Source: Planctomycetaceae bacterium (GTDB lineage: Bacteria; Planctomycetota; Phycisphaerae; Sedimentisphaerales; UBA12454). From it: a DNA stretch of 40,339 bases. The notes under the pieces are model-generated. The model searched no databases, was not told where the DNA came from, and saw only the letters and a program-made list of their open reading frames with translations. Shown piece after piece: positions 16,809 to 25,534 of this stretch (positions within the stretch are counted from its first letter, which is position 1; each line of letters begins with the position of its first letter). The DNA lies in NCBI GenBank assembly GCA_021371795.1, contig JAJFVK010000022.1, positions 1 to 40,339 of the forward strand. The letters are read 5' to 3'. The position numbers were made by a program, and so were the translations under genes.

Positions 16809-18775
16809 ACCATAAGAATTATCAGAGTTATCGCGATATACAGCACATACATCTGCACCACGCCGTATTGAACCCAGTGCATTTTACTCATCAGCGCATC
16901 GACCCATTTGAATATCGGCCGGTATAAATATTCACTGCTGACGTCGGGCGTGTGCGATTCGAACTGCGCCTGCTGCGGGAATAATTTCGTAATCTTTTCA
17001 GATTTGCTTTTGCTGTATAACACGCTTTTAAACATATCTACAATCGGATGAGAAAACGACGACGAGGTATATTGCATTCGCGAAGTCGCGCCGATATAAC
17101 CACAATCCCACGTGGGCGATTGCGTTACAGGATTTTTCGCGAGCATCTTTTTCCGCAAAAACATAAGAATCAGAACAAAAACTATCAGCGTTACTGACAC
17201 CATGGAAATAATAAATAGTATATTTTTCACCGGACTAATCTGTGCAGTTATCTGGTCAGCGGACAGTGCAGTAAGTGAAGCTGACGCGGACGCAACAACC
17301 GGCAATATCAGCGGAGCGGCCAAACCAACGATAACGCAAAGGCCGGCAAGTATCCACATCGCGAAATTCATTTCAGCGGTTACTTCGTGTGAATGTGCAG
17401 GCAGCGGGCAGCGAGATTCGCCGAGAAAAACAATACCGAATAATTTCGTAAACGCCGCCAAAGCAAAACCGCCAATTACCGACAGCGAAGCAATTGCACC
17501 AACTGTTGTCGCTACCAAAGGCAGCCCGTCTGTTATCGCGGCAGAGAACGAACCATAATACAAAATAAATTCGCTGACAAAACCGTTCAATGGCGGAAGG
17601 CCGCATATCGCGACAGAACCTATTGCGAAAGCAGCCGCGGTTTTCGGCATACGTTTGATAAGGCCGCCGAGCAGATCCATATAACGAGTGCCGGTAGTAT
17701 GCAGAATCGCGCCTGCGCCCATAAATAACAGGCTTTTAAAAATTGAATGATTGATTGTGTGCATCAGTGCGCCGGCAAAACCCAAAATTGCAAGAACCTG
17801 TGAGCCTTGCGCAACACCGACAACGCCAAGGCCGAGCCCTATGATTATGATTCCGATATTTTCAACGCTCGAATATGCAAGCATACGTTTGAAATCGTGT
17901 TGAGCCAGTGCGAACAAAACGCCAAGTATTCCTGTGATTGCGCCAAGGCCAATCAGCAGCCAGCCCCACCATACTTCGACCGTCGGCAAAATGTAAATCG
18001 TGCGGACAATACCATAGATGCCCATCTTTATCATTACGCCGGACATTATCGCTGAAACGTGACTTGGTGCGGCAGGATGCGCTTCAGGAAGCCAGACGTG
18101 CAAAGGCATAATTCCCGCTTTGGTTCCGAAGCCGACCAGCGAAAGCAAAAACAAAATCGACAGCGTCGTCGGGCCCGCTGATGAAAGAACTGCGGCAGAA
18201 TCAAAACTCAACGTTCCGCTGTATTTGCCGAGAAGAATAAAAAACGCGAGCAGAAACGCTGTGCCGATATGAGTAGCGATAAGATAAATCCAGCCGGCCT
18301 GTCTGACAGATTCGTGCTCGTCATCAAATGTTACAAGGAAGTATGACGCAAGCGACATCACTTCCCAGGCAACCAGAAATAAAATGCTGTTGCGGGAGAT
18401 TACGACCATCGCCATACCGGCGACAAGCATATTAAAGAAAAACGTCGGAACACCCAATCGACGCCCTTTATACGCAAGCATATATCCGCAAGCGTAAATC
18501 GCGATAATCGAACTGATGAGCAAAACCGGAATCAAAAACAAAGCTGAAAGACTGTCAAGCTCGACAGAAAAAGAACCGTAAGGCACCTGCCAGTCGGCCG
18601 TCAGTGAAATTATACTGCCGGAGATTAAAACTTTTGCGGCAGGTACCACGCTGATGATTGAGCCTGCAACAACGCCGGCAGCGCCGAATCTTACACAGCG
18701 TTTTTCATTTTTTATAAATAATGAAACGAAGCCCGTCAGTGCGATAACGCACAGGCCGGCTAAAACGATTGACAT
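16793..18775 (-). CDS. HyfB/NuoL-like antiporter-type membrane subunit
   Basis: A 660-residue subunit with about 15-16 membrane helices. The proton-conducting core shows ACGYMLAYKG, LVAWEVMSLASYFLV (TM5 glutamate), MPLHVWLPEAHPAAPSHVSAIMSGVMIKMG and ALAQHDFKRMLAYSSVENIG, all typical of HyfB/HycC. A C-terminal region (about 545-660) after the core contains CGYIGATSRMQYTSSSFSHPIVDMF, the family's tail, and a last membrane helix. It starts directly after the stop of the HTH-EIIA regulator gene (zero spacing), tying regulator and complex into one transcript. With the HyfF-like subunit it gives two antiporter-like modules. Confidence 0.93.
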   Translation of the reverse strand: MSIVLAGLCVIALTGFVSLFIKNEKRCVRFGAAGVVAGSIISVVPAAKVLISGSIISLTADWQVPYGSFSVELDSLSALFLIPVLLISSIIAIYACGYMLAYKGRRLGVPTFFFNMLVAGMAMVVISRNSILFLVAWEVMSLASYFLVTFDDEHESVRQAGWIYLIATHIGTAFLLAFFILLGKYSGTLSFDSAAVLSSAGPTTLSILFLLSLVGFGTKAGIMPLHVWLPEAHPAAPSHVSAIMSGVMIKMGIYGIVRTIYILPTVEVWWGWLLIGLGAITGILGVLFALAQHDFKRMLAYSSVENIGIIIIGLGLGVVGVAQGSQVLAILGFAGALMHTINHSIFKSLLFMGAGAILHTTGTRYMDLLGGLIKRMPKTAAAFAIGSVAICGLPPLNGFVSEFILYYGSFSAAITDGLPLVATTVGAIASLSVIGGFALAAFTKLFGIVFLGESRCPLPAHSHEVTAEMNFAMWILAGLCVIVGLAAPLILPVVASASASLTALSADQITAQISPVKNILFIISMVSVTLIVFVLILMFLRKKMLAKNPVTQSPTWDCGYIGATSRMQYTSSSFSHPIVDMFKSVLYSKSKSEKITKLFPQQAQFESHTPDVSSEYLYRPIFKWVDALMSKMHWVQYGVVQMYVLYIAITLIILMVWKLR

Positions 18776-19492
18776 TTACGGCATCTCCTGACTTGCTACA
18801 CTTTTATTTGCATTATCCAAATCGTTTTCAATGCGGGCTATGTGAGCGAAAATATTTTCGCGCGTGTCCTGATTCCTGATTGAATTTTTCAACGCTGCAT
18901 CCTGCAGGATAAAACTCAAACGTGATAATAAATGAAGATGCGCACGAGCTGTGGGACTTATGATCGTAAACAAACAATATACCGGCCTGCCATCTATTGC
19001 CTTGAAGTCAATCGGCTGCTCCAGAAAACAAAGCGATATCATCGGCTGCTCAACGTGCAGAACAATCGGGTTCCTGACGTGCGGAATCGCGATGCCGTCG
19101 CCAATACCTGTCGAAGCCATTTCTTCACGAGCGAGCAGAACACTAAACAGAAACTCGCGGTCAACTTCCTGCGGTAAATGTATAAGTTCCACTATCGAAC
19201 GCAACGCGGAAACCTTGTCTGTGCCGCTGACACGATAATAGATGCCGCCGGTCTTGATAGCTTCGCCAAGACTTTGCAGAGCGACACCCGCCGATTCCGG
19301 CTCGCTGAACAGCTCTTTGGAGACGTTAATGCGGTTTGCCATCGCCCATTCGAGCAGTTCGGCACGATTAAAGCGATATTGATTGTTGACTTTATAGGCG
19401 GGGAGCGATTGCTGATCGAGCCAACGATATACTGTTTTCTCGCTTACAGCTAATAATTTAGCGACATCTCGTACTGTCAACTGCATTGGCAT
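18776..19492 (-). CDS. Helix-turn-helix regulator fused to a PTS EIIA (fructose/Ntr type) domain
   Basis: Residues 1-55 form an excisionase-type winged HTH (MQLTVRDVAKLLAVSEKTVYRWL, then YKVNNQYRFNRAELLEWA). Residues about 75-225 are a PTS EIIA type-2 domain with the phosphorylation site GDGIAIPHVRNP; the active histidine is His138. The pairing suggests that phosphorylation by HPr or NPr tunes DNA binding or complex activity according to carbon or nitrogen state. No transporter EIIB or EIIC is nearby, so the role is regulatory. It is the first gene of the Hyf/Ehr-like operon, directly followed by the HyfB-like gene. A consensus promoter and an overlapping palindrome lie upstream, which fits autoregulation. 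Confidence 0.9.
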   Translation of the reverse strand: MPMQLTVRDVAKLLAVSEKTVYRWLDQQSLPAYKVNNQYRFNRAELLEWAMANRINVSKELFSEPESAGVALQSLGEAIKTGGIYYRVSGTDKVSALRSIVELIHLPQEVDREFLFSVLLAREEMASTGIGDGIAIPHVRNPIVLHVEQPMISLCFLEQPIDFKAIDGRPVYCLFTIISPTARAHLHLLSRLSFILQDAALKNSIRNQDTRENIFAHIARIENDLDNANKSVASQEMP

Positions 19493-19516
19493 CCTTTATA
19501 TAGCATTGGACATTTT

Positions 19517-19540
19517 AGGACAATTTTAAAATATCGTCCT
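19517..19540. promoter_or_regulatory. Near-perfect palindrome overlapping the Hyf/Ehr-operon promoter
   Basis: A 24-base near-palindrome with arms AGGAC...GTCCT and an AT-rich centre, two pairs mismatched, covers the -10 box at 19523-19528. A protein bound here would block transcription; the HTH-EIIA protein encoded first in the operon is the obvious candidate. Confidence 0.5.
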
Positions 19541-19550
19541 CAAATGTCAA
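19523..19550 (-). promoter_or_regulatory. Promoter of the HTH-EIIA/Hyf-Ehr-like operon
   Basis: On the minus strand, a perfect -35 TTGACA (19545-19550) and TAAAAT (19523-19528) are separated by 16 bases. Transcription would start near 19516, about 24 bases before the ATG at 19492. Confidence 0.6.
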
Positions 19551-19584
19551 ATACTTTCTTAAGAATGCCTTACAGTCCTATAAT

Positions 19585-21543
19585 CTACCGTACCATAGCC
19601 TGGCCGGCGTCAACGACGACGGTTTGGGCGGTAATCATTCTCGCTTTATCCGAGACGAGGAAAACCACCGTATCGGCGATGTCCTGACCCTTGATTTCTT
19701 TGCCGAGCATCGTTTTGCTGACATAATAAGGTATAACTTCTTCAGGCTTGATGCCGTATTTTTTCGCGCAGACCTTTATATATTCCGGATTCCAGATTTT
19801 CGAGCCTTCGAAAACATTGCCCGGACAGACAGAGTTGACTCTGATGTTGTGTTTGCCGAGTTCCATCGCCCAGCCGCGAGCCATGTGGATTTCGCCTGCT
19901 TTGGTCGCGTTGTATGGCGTGTTGTTTTTGCTCGGGTCAATGCCGGACTTCGAACTTAAATTGATAATACTGCCGCCCATATCCTGCGCAATCATTATTT
20001 GCGAAGCCTTTTGTGCCATCAGAAAATAACCGGTCAAATTCACTTCGAGCGCGAAACGCCATTTGTTTACCGGCAAATCTACAAGACTAAAAGCCGGAGC
20101 AACGCCCGCGGCGTTTACCATAATATCAAGGCCGCCCCAATTTTCGACGAGCTTATCAAACGCGCTGCCGACAGATTCAGCATTCGTCACATCACAAGTC
20201 AAAATCATAGTCGAACAGCCCGTTTCGGTTTTAATCATTTCAGCAGTCTGCTGCGCAGCGTTGGTGTCAATATCGACAAGCGCGACATTAGCGCCCGCTC
20301 TTGCTACACCCATCGCGAGACCTCTGCCAAGACCACTGCCTGCGCCGGTAACAACGGCGATTCGATTCTGCAACTCGCCGGAAGTTTTGCCTGCCGAGAC
20401 CGACTGACGGAACGACTCGGCCTCCCAATTTTTAATAAAATTACACTCACGGCGATTCAAAGCATTTATACCGCCCATTGACGCGGCATGGACACGAATA
20501 AACAATGAGCTTTTAACAATATCGTTTATAATGCTTAATACTGAATATTTTCCAACGACGAATAATCCGATCCCTTTTACAATGAAAGCCAGATATGGCT
20601 TATCACCCTTTTGAATCTGTTTTTTGATTTTATCTTCAATTTTATGTATGCCGTTTTCATCTACCCATAAAGGATTGCCGTTAGTATATACGATTTCATC
20701 GGGGCTTAGCATACCTGCGGCCAGCAATTTGCCGGCGTCTTTGCGCTGCATAAACGTGTAAATCTGTTCGTCGATGAAATGGCCGACCATCACATATTGG
20801 CCTGTCGCATTGAAAAACGCTTTGCGAATAGCTAATTTAGTTTTGTTGATTATATCGCTGCTTACCGGTTTGACTTTTATCTGCTTCGGCGATTTCAACT
20901 TACTATTACAGGCTTTCATAACTTTTTTAACAATTCTCAAAGCTGAATTGTAATCATCGGTCGAGATGAAAATGCCGTGCTTTTCGAGGAATAGAATCTC
21001 CGGCTTCGAGCCGTAAGTATTCACATAATCAGCGATAAGTTTCGACACTTTACGAGCAAGTACAAGACCCGGGTCTGCGTACTCAACCCACAGGAACGGC
21101 TTTTTATCGCCTGCGAAAAGTTTTTGCAGCATTGCCAGTCCGTTCTTTGCGCTGACATACGCGCCGACTGCGCTTGGATGCAAATGGACAACATATTTAT
21201 TGAGCATTGCGTGCAGATGAGCTTCGACGCTCGGCCGGCCCGCGTTTTTCAATCCGTCAACGCAGCAAAGATTCAATCGGTGAACGACTTCGGCTTCTCT
21301 TGCGTCAACGTCGAGACTTGCAATCGTCTTGTCATCTAATATCGAAATAGTTCTTTCGACATCAATCTTGCGCCAGCCCTTTTCCGCGGACATCTCTTTA
21401 AGAGCCGTGCCGCTGGCTTTTATGTACATATATTTTCCATCAGCGGTTTTGACGGATGTGTTCCCACCGCCGCCCTGAATGAGATTTAAATCAACGCCAA
21501 CTGTATTCGATACCTGAATAAGCTCTTTTAAACATTTATCCAT
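19585..21543 (-). CDS. rhaEW: Bifunctional rhamnulose-1-phosphate aldolase / short-chain dehydrogenase
   Basis: This enzyme splits L-rhamnulose 1-phosphate into DHAP and L-lactaldehyde and oxidises the aldehyde with NAD to L-lactate. The 652-residue protein starts with a class II aldolase/adducin domain (GGGGNTS at 24-30, metal-binding His120-x-His122 in VVHLHPS, EKHG at 187-190). It ends with a short-chain dehydrogenase domain from about residue 392 (VVTGAGSGLGRG, NAAG, catalytic YNATK). The fusion is the same as in Bacillus RhaEW. It follows rhaA by 20 bases and is the last gene of the rhamnose operon. Lactaldehyde oxidation in the same protein avoids release of a toxic aldehyde. Confidence 0.93.
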   Translation of the reverse strand: MDKCLKELIQVSNTVGVDLNLIQGGGGNTSVKTADGKYMYIKASGTALKEMSAEKGWRKIDVERTISILDDKTIASLDVDAREAEVVHRLNLCCVDGLKNAGRPSVEAHLHAMLNKYVVHLHPSAVGAYVSAKNGLAMLQKLFAGDKKPFLWVEYADPGLVLARKVSKLIADYVNTYGSKPEILFLEKHGIFISTDDYNSALRIVKKVMKACNSKLKSPKQIKVKPVSSDIINKTKLAIRKAFFNATGQYVMVGHFIDEQIYTFMQRKDAGKLLAAGMLSPDEIVYTNGNPLWVDENGIHKIEDKIKKQIQKGDKPYLAFIVKGIGLFVVGKYSVLSIINDIVKSSLFIRVHAASMGGINALNRRECNFIKNWEAESFRQSVSAGKTSGELQNRIAVVTGAGSGLGRGLAMGVARAGANVALVDIDTNAAQQTAEMIKTETGCSTMILTCDVTNAESVGSAFDKLVENWGGLDIMVNAAGVAPAFSLVDLPVNKWRFALEVNLTGYFLMAQKASQIMIAQDMGGSIINLSSKSGIDPSKNNTPYNATKAGEIHMARGWAMELGKHNIRVNSVCPGNVFEGSKIWNPEYIKVCAKKYGIKPEEVIPYYVSKTMLGKEIKGQDIADTVVFLVSDKARMITAQTVVVDAGQAMVR

Positions 21544-21563
21544 ATTATTTACTATCCCTAAAA

Positions 21564-22820
21564 TTATCTTTTGCTTAAAACATCGGCTTCGTATTTTTTA
21601 ACCTGTGCGAGCCAGTCTAATCCTACCGGCACATTCGACTTTGCACAATAATAATCCCATACCGCGCCAAACGGCAGAGTTTTCAGTTCTTCGGAAATCG
21701 CCAGCCTGCTTGTTAAATCGCCGGCTTTTTCGCACTGCTTCATCTTCGCTATCGGCTCAAGCAGCCCCGCAAGCAGTGCCTTGAGCATGCAACGTGTGCC
21801 GATTACCCAGGCAGCGATTCTGTTAATGCTCGCATCAAAGAAATCCAGACCGATGTGCACTCTGTCGATGTACCCGCCGCGGATGATTTCCTGCGCGATT
21901 GCGTAAAGCTCATCAGAAAGAATCACGACGTGGTCGCTGTCCCAACGGACAGGACGCGAAACGTGCAGCAGTATCTCATCAAGAAAAGTCAACGTTGAAG
22001 ATATTTTATCTGAAATGACTTCGGTCGGATGGAAATGGCCGGCGTCAAGGCAAAGCAGTTTTTTATTCGCAACCGCGTAGCCCATATAAAACTCGTGCGA
22101 ACCGACGACATAACTTTCCGAGCCGATGCCAAACAGTTTGCATTCCACCGCGTCAAGATTCAAACGCGGATTTATTTTTTGCGTGAAAATTTCATCGAGA
22201 GATTTTTTCAATATTTCTCTTGGGCCTTTGCGGTCAACGGGAATATCCTTATAGCCATCCGGTATCCAAATATTTGTTACGACAGTCTTGCCGAGTTTTT
22301 TGCCCATTACTTCGGCAATTTTTCTGCACGCTTTGCAGTGGTGAACCCAGAATTTCCTGACTTGTTCGTCTCTGCTCGAAAGTGTAAAACCACTCGAAGC
22401 CATCGGATGCGAAAAACAAGTCGGATTGAAATCGAGTCCCATTTTTTTCGACTTGGCCCAGTCAATCCAGTTGGCGAAATGCGCCGGCGTAATTTCATCT
22501 CGTTCGACTTTTTTGCCTTTGAACTCACCGTATATCGCGTGCAGATTCAGTCTGTGCGTGCCGGGGATTAAACTTAACGCTTTGTCCAAATCTGTTCGCA
22601 ACTGCTCAGCAGTTCGCGCTTTGCCGGGATAGTTGCCGGTCGCCATAATTCCGCCGTCAAGGCCTGCGTCAGGATTTTCAAACCCGCCAACATCGTCGCC
22701 CTGCCAGCAATGAAGTGAAACAGCGATTTTAGACAATTGTTTCATCACGGTATCAGTATTTACGCCGATTGCCGCGTAAGCGTCTTTCGCGATTTTATAA
22801 GCTCGTTCCACGTTCTTCAT
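21564..22820 (-). CDS. rhaA: L-rhamnose isomerase
   Basis: It converts L-rhamnose to L-rhamnulose in the cytoplasm with Mn2+/Zn2+. The 418-residue sequence is very close to E. coli RhaA in length and content: [15 protein letters not shown] (34-48), [29 protein letters not shown]-type [32 protein letters not shown] and [11 protein letters not shown] with its metal ligands, then [22 protein letters not shown]. No key residue appears missing. It is one base downstream of the PHP-domain gene and 20 bases upstream of rhaEW. Confidence 0.97.
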   Translation of the reverse strand: MKNVERAYKIAKDAYAAIGVNTDTVMKQLSKIAVSLHCWQGDDVGGFENPDAGLDGGIMATGNYPGKARTAEQLRTDLDKALSLIPGTHRLNLHAIYGEFKGKKVERDEITPAHFANWIDWAKSKKMGLDFNPTCFSHPMASSGFTLSSRDEQVRKFWVHHCKACRKIAEVMGKKLGKTVVTNIWIPDGYKDIPVDRKGPREILKKSLDEIFTQKINPRLNLDAVECKLFGIGSESYVVGSHEFYMGYAVANKKLLCLDAGHFHPTEVISDKISSTLTFLDEILLHVSRPVRWDSDHVVILSDELYAIAQEIIRGGYIDRVHIGLDFFDASINRIAAWVIGTRCMLKALLAGLLEPIAKMKQCEKAGDLTSRLAISEELKTLPFGAVWDYYCAKSNVPVGLDWLAQVKKYEADVLSKR

Positions 22821-22821
22821 T

Positions 22822-24042
22822 TTATCTCCCTATCTTCTGAATTGTCTGAATTATTTGTTCCGGCGATGAATTAATATCAAAATCTTTCAAAATATTTTCC
22901 GCTGCTGGCTCAACATTTTGGCCGAGCTGTGCGAAAAATTTATTTTTGTCCGCTCTGTTTTTAAAATTATTATTTGACCATTCGCTCTTGTATCCAAGAC
23001 CGCACTGCCTTTGCAGAATCGTATGGCCGTAAATAATCAATGCACCGTCCAAAAATATATGCACAAGCGGCTTCAATTCTTCGGACTGAAAATTATCGAC
23101 AAATTTCTGGCCGGGACTGTTCATTTCCGTGCCTGCGATAATCGGCAGGTCTAAATTTTCGCATATTTCAACAAATTTATAAAGGTTTTTTTTCTTCGTA
23201 TCCGTTTCGCCAAGTCCGGGCGTAAAATTCCTGTCTGGAATAATATTCACCGCCTCAACGCCGAGAGAAATCGCAATATTCAAAAGCTCTTCGATTCGTT
23301 TTTCGCCATCGCTTGTGCCGTCGAGCCACGCAAGAGTCGGAATGCCGCCGATTGAAACTACAAACTCATTCATTTGAGCTATCGTCGGAAAAGATTTGTT
23401 GTCCGGCTGGACATAACCCGCGCCGCCGCGTTTCATCGTCTTTGCGCGAATGGCGTTTGTCAGCGCGACCTTGTCGGCAAGATTATCAAAACCAATTTTT
23501 TCCTTCCAGAACGCTTTGAGTTTATTTTCATCGGGAAAAATACTCTGCGCCTTGTCGGCGTAAGCTTTGCATATATGCCGTTCGGTAACATTGCCCTTCG
23601 GCGTTAAAGGCACAACGTCTTTTTGATAATCAACAACGACAGGCTTCAAATATTCATTTACACGTTTGACAAGTTCGAGATTTCTGTTTTTTGCCATCGT
23701 GCGGAGATTATCTAAAAACTTTTTCTGCTGCGGAGAAACATTGCTCGATGTAATTCCGGCGCCCATGTGGTACGCAATGCCCGGCTCGCCCGGCGAGTTA
23801 ATTACATAATCGGCAAACTCCGGTACGTACACGCGAGTTTCGATTCCGCCGCACGCTTTTAAGTTTAATTGTTTGGCAGCCGCGAAAAATTCATCAATAC
23901 CGTCAAGCACATCGAAATCGACGATGCCAGCAGCAGCGAGATTCGCCTTTTTAGACAGAGAAGCGATTGTGTTCGGACTGTAACCTTCGGCATTAAATGA
24001 ATAATGCGTATGAAAGTGCATATTTGTAAATTTGTGTGTCAT
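22822..24042 (-). CDS. PHP-domain metal-dependent hydrolase-like protein in the rhamnose operon
   Basis: The 406-residue protein begins with MHFHTHYSF (His9, His11, His13), the metal-binding start of the PHP fold. Further pieces are GIETRVYV (about 86-93) and, in the C-terminal half, [11 protein letters not shown]. The usual TDH in the second motif is replaced by VDFD, so one metal ligand may be lost. PHP proteins include phosphoesterases, histidinol phosphatase and polymerase exonucleases; no PHP enzyme is part of the classical rhamnose route. It sits between rhaB (one base) and rhaA (one base), so it is surely cotranscribed and probably acts on a pathway sugar or sugar phosphate. The exact reaction is unknown. 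Confidence 0.85.
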   Translation of the reverse strand: MTHKFTNMHFHTHYSFNAEGYSPNTIASLSKKANLAAAGIVDFDVLDGIDEFFAAAKQLNLKACGGIETRVYVPEFADYVINSPGEPGIAYHMGAGITSSNVSPQQKKFLDNLRTMAKNRNLELVKRVNEYLKPVVVDYQKDVVPLTPKGNVTERHICKAYADKAQSIFPDENKLKAFWKEKIGFDNLADKVALTNAIRAKTMKRGGAGYVQPDNKSFPTIAQMNEFVVSIGGIPTLAWLDGTSDGEKRIEELLNIAISLGVEAVNIIPDRNFTPGLGETDTKKKNLYKFVEICENLDLPIIAGTEMNSPGQKFVDNFQSEELKPLVHIFLDGALIIYGHTILQRQCGLGYKSEWSNNNFKNRADKNKFFAQLGQNVEPAAENILKDFDINSSPEQIIQTIQKIGR

Positions 24043-24043
24043 A

Positions 24044-25522
24044 TTATATTTCTAAAACATTCTTAATTTGTTGATATTTTTTGTCCCACGTTTCGTGTTC
24101 GGCTGGCTGATATATTTTCAATTCGAATGATTTCGCAACCACTTTTCTGCCTTCGGCGATATTTTTAATCTGGCCGGCAGTGATTGCCTGAACCATAATA
24201 TTGCCCATCGCGGTCGCTTCAACAGGGCCTGCTATGACTTTTCTGCCAATTGAGTTGGCGGTGAACTGACAAAGCAGTTCGTTCTGAATGCCGCCGCCGA
24301 CGAGATGAAGCACATCAATTTTTTTGCCGGTGATTTCTTCGAGAATATCAAGCACTCTTCGATAATAAAAAACAAGACTTTCGATAATAACTCTTATCAT
24401 CTGCCCTTTATCGTTTATTTTTTTATATCCCTTTTCAACAAGATATTCATTAATCACCGCTGGCATATCACAAGGCGCAAGAAAACGCGAATCGTTGGGG
24501 TTTATCACAGCCATAAACGGCCGGGCACTTTTCGCCATTTCCGCCATATCTGCAAAAAACAGCTTTTCGCCCTGCTGATTCCAGTTTCTTCGGCATTCCT
24601 GAATGAGCCACAATCCCATAATATTTTTCAGCAGCCTGATTGTATTATACACGCCGCCTTCGTTTGTGAACTGATATTTATAAGTGCTTTCATTGATGAG
24701 CGGCTTTGAAATTTCAACGCCCATCAGGCTCCATGTGCCGCTGGAAAGATATGCCCAGTTATCGCCTGTCGCCGGAACCGACGCAACCGCTGAAGCTGTA
24801 TCGTGCGAACCCGTGGCAACGACAGGGATTTGTGCGCAGCCGAGTTTGTCAGCAATTTGTTTTTTCAATTTGCCAACGACACTGCCGGACTGAACAATCT
24901 TCGGCATAATATTCACTGGCAGCGATAATTTACTAAATAACTCGTCAGACCATTTGCCGGTATTCATATCCAGAAGCTGCGAAGTGCTGGCGAGCGTATA
25001 TTCGCTGAAAATCTCGCCGCACAAATAATACGAAACCAAATCGGCCATCAGGATTATCTTGTCTGTTTTTTTAAGAGAATCCGGCTGCTGAAGTTTTAAC
25101 GCTTCCAGTTGATATATGCTGTTGAACGGCATAAATTGAATGCCGGTGATTTCGTAAACTTTTTCCCGCGGCACAATCGAAAAAACTTTGTCCATCATTG
25201 TGTCAGTGCGTTTGTCGCGATAATGATAGGGATTTTCGAACAATACCCCTTTGCTGTCTATCAGGCCGAAATCAACGCCCCAGCTATCAACGCTTATGGA
25301 TTCAATTTTGCCAACGTGTTTGGCAGCGTTTGCCAGGCCGGTTTCAATTTCGCCGAAAAGTTTGGCAAAATCCCATCGTATTGAATCGCCATGCTCAATC
25401 GGGCCGTTTTCAAACCGGTGCATTTCCTCAAGTAAAATTTTACCATCTCTGACGCAACCCAAAATTACCCTGCCGCTGGAAGCGCCCAGGTCGATGGCTA
25501 TATAATTCTTAGCTCCATCCAT
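24044..25522 (-). CDS. rhaB: Rhamnulokinase
   Basis: An ATP-dependent FGGY-family kinase that makes L-rhamnulose 1-phosphate. The 492-residue protein opens with YIAIDLGASSGRVILG (phosphate-binding loop), then SVDSWGVDFGLID, YHYRDKRTD, GSHDTASAVASVPA and SSGTWSLMGVE. Later come LHLVGGGIQNELLCQFTAN and VEATAMGNIMVQA, which are the standard RhaB signatures. The length is normal for the family. Two nearby ATGs (ATGGATGG) could both serve as start; the first is used here. It lies 12 bases after the dehydrogenase gene and one base before the PHP gene. Confidence 0.97.
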   Translation of the reverse strand: MDGAKNYIAIDLGASSGRVILGCVRDGKILLEEMHRFENGPIEHGDSIRWDFAKLFGEIETGLANAAKHVGKIESISVDSWGVDFGLIDSKGVLFENPYHYRDKRTDTMMDKVFSIVPREKVYEITGIQFMPFNSIYQLEALKLQQPDSLKKTDKIILMADLVSYYLCGEIFSEYTLASTSQLLDMNTGKWSDELFSKLSLPVNIMPKIVQSGSVVGKLKKQIADKLGCAQIPVVATGSHDTASAVASVPATGDNWAYLSSGTWSLMGVEISKPLINESTYKYQFTNEGGVYNTIRLLKNIMGLWLIQECRRNWNQQGEKLFFADMAEMAKSARPFMAVINPNDSRFLAPCDMPAVINEYLVEKGYKKINDKGQMIRVIIESLVFYYRRVLDILEEITGKKIDVLHLVGGGIQNELLCQFTANSIGRKVIAGPVEATAMGNIMVQAITAGQIKNIAEGRKVVAKSFELKIYQPAEHETWDKKYQQIKNVLEI

Positions 25523-25534
25523 CTTCTTCGCTCT

